Shown: one piece after another, positions 63,897 through 64,000 of the stretch | Numbering within the stretch: the first letter of the stretch is position 1 | Layout of the letters: each line of letters begins with the position of its first letter | NCBI RefSeq assembly: GCF_004761865.1 | Contig: NZ_SJDM01000003.1 | Coordinates: 83,218 to 147,217 of the forward strand | Length of the DNA: 64,000 nt | Source: Crenalkalicoccus roseus | GTDB lineage: Bacteria; Pseudomonadota; Alphaproteobacteria; Acetobacterales; Acetobacteraceae | Direction of reading: 5' to 3' | Position numbers and translations under genes: made by a program | Notes under the pieces: generated by a model | What the model saw: the letters and a program-made list of their open reading frames with translations, nothing else | The model's database searches: none | Told to the model about the DNA's origin: nothing

Positions 63897-64000
63897 ATGG
63901 CGAACCGGGCCTACGACACCGATGCCATCCGCGCGCAGATCCAGGCCCAAGGCGCGGTGCCAAACATCCCATCCAAGCGCACCCGACGCTGGAAGCACTG
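63897..64000 (+). pseudogene. IS5-family transposase fragment (5'-truncated, runs off the window)
   Basis: From 63897 the frame reads MANRAYDTDAIRAQIQAQG and then AVPNIPSKRTRRWKHC up to the edge. This resembles the A(D/N)xAYDTDA...NIPxKxxRRWK segment of IS5-group DDE transposases, which includes the second catalytic Asp. A complete transposase would need about 150 codons before this point, but purA ends only 200 bases upstream. The element is therefore truncated at its 5' side, or is a short remnant. Whether the C-terminal part is intact cannot be seen. Confidence 0.7.

Overview
The window reads as a chromosomal segment of a high-GC alphaproteobacterium. The best guess is a Roseomonas-like member of the Acetobacteraceae (Rhodospirillales). 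The grounds are the very high GC, the dense overlapping operons with many GTG starts, the short alphaproteobacterial-type prolyl-tRNA synthetase, and three syntenic blocks I recognise from that group: clpP-clpX-lon-hupB, nuoA-N/birA/coaX/rnj/DUF1467/proS/lolC/lolD/dnaE, and a complete SUF operon. The taxon is an inference from gene order and composition, not from a search.

Layout. 1-6.0 kb: a partial TctB transporter gene faces a four-gene catabolic-looking operon (M20 amidohydrolase, creatininase-family protein, ketopantoate-reductase-like protein, VOC protein). A DUF429-like protein and a cytochrome b561 follow. 6.2-13.0 kb: tRNA-Leu and the proteostasis block tig, clpP, clpX, lon, then hupB. 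13.2-13.5 kb: tRNA-Val and tRNA-Asp. 13.8-28.2 kb: all 14 respiratory complex I genes nuoA-N on the + strand, mostly overlapping, but with a canonical intrinsic terminator between nuoI and nuoJ. 28.2-31.9 kb: birA, coaX, RNase J and a DUF1467 membrane protein. 31.9-32.3 kb: a gene-free stretch with two strong terminators and further stem-loops, which may encode a small RNA or a structured proS leader. 32.3-39.1 kb: proS, lolC, lolD, dnaE.

39.1-50.2 kb is a more variable accessory segment. It holds an orphan Anabaena-sensory-rhodopsin-transducer-like gene and a chromate transporter. It also holds a small envelope-glycosylation-like set: an SMR flippase-like protein, a GT2 polyprenyl-phosphate glycosyltransferase and a methyltransferase, divergent from a multi-pass membrane protein. 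A DMT exporter, an MBL hydrolase, a NUDIX hydrolase, a nitroreductase and an NDP-forming acyl-CoA synthetase complete it. 50.3-57.9 kb: an SDR gene is divergent from a SUF Fe-S assembly operon (Rrf2 regulator-sufB-C-D-S-U-T-A). 58.0-63.7 kb: an SDR, inorganic pyrophosphatase, ribosomal protein S21, peptide deformylase, COQ9-like protein, hisZ and purA. The right edge contains a truncated IS5-type transposase remnant.

Functionally the window is mostly housekeeping: protein quality control, respiration, cofactor attachment, RNA decay, lipoprotein export, replication and Fe-S biogenesis. The SUF system would supply the clusters needed by complex I. I see no CRISPR array, prophage or obvious defence island. 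The least explained items are the candidate structured RNA at about 31.96-32.10 kb, the terminator inside the nuo operon, the orphan transducer gene, the three-part glycosylation-like locus, and an extra CxxC pair in SufU.
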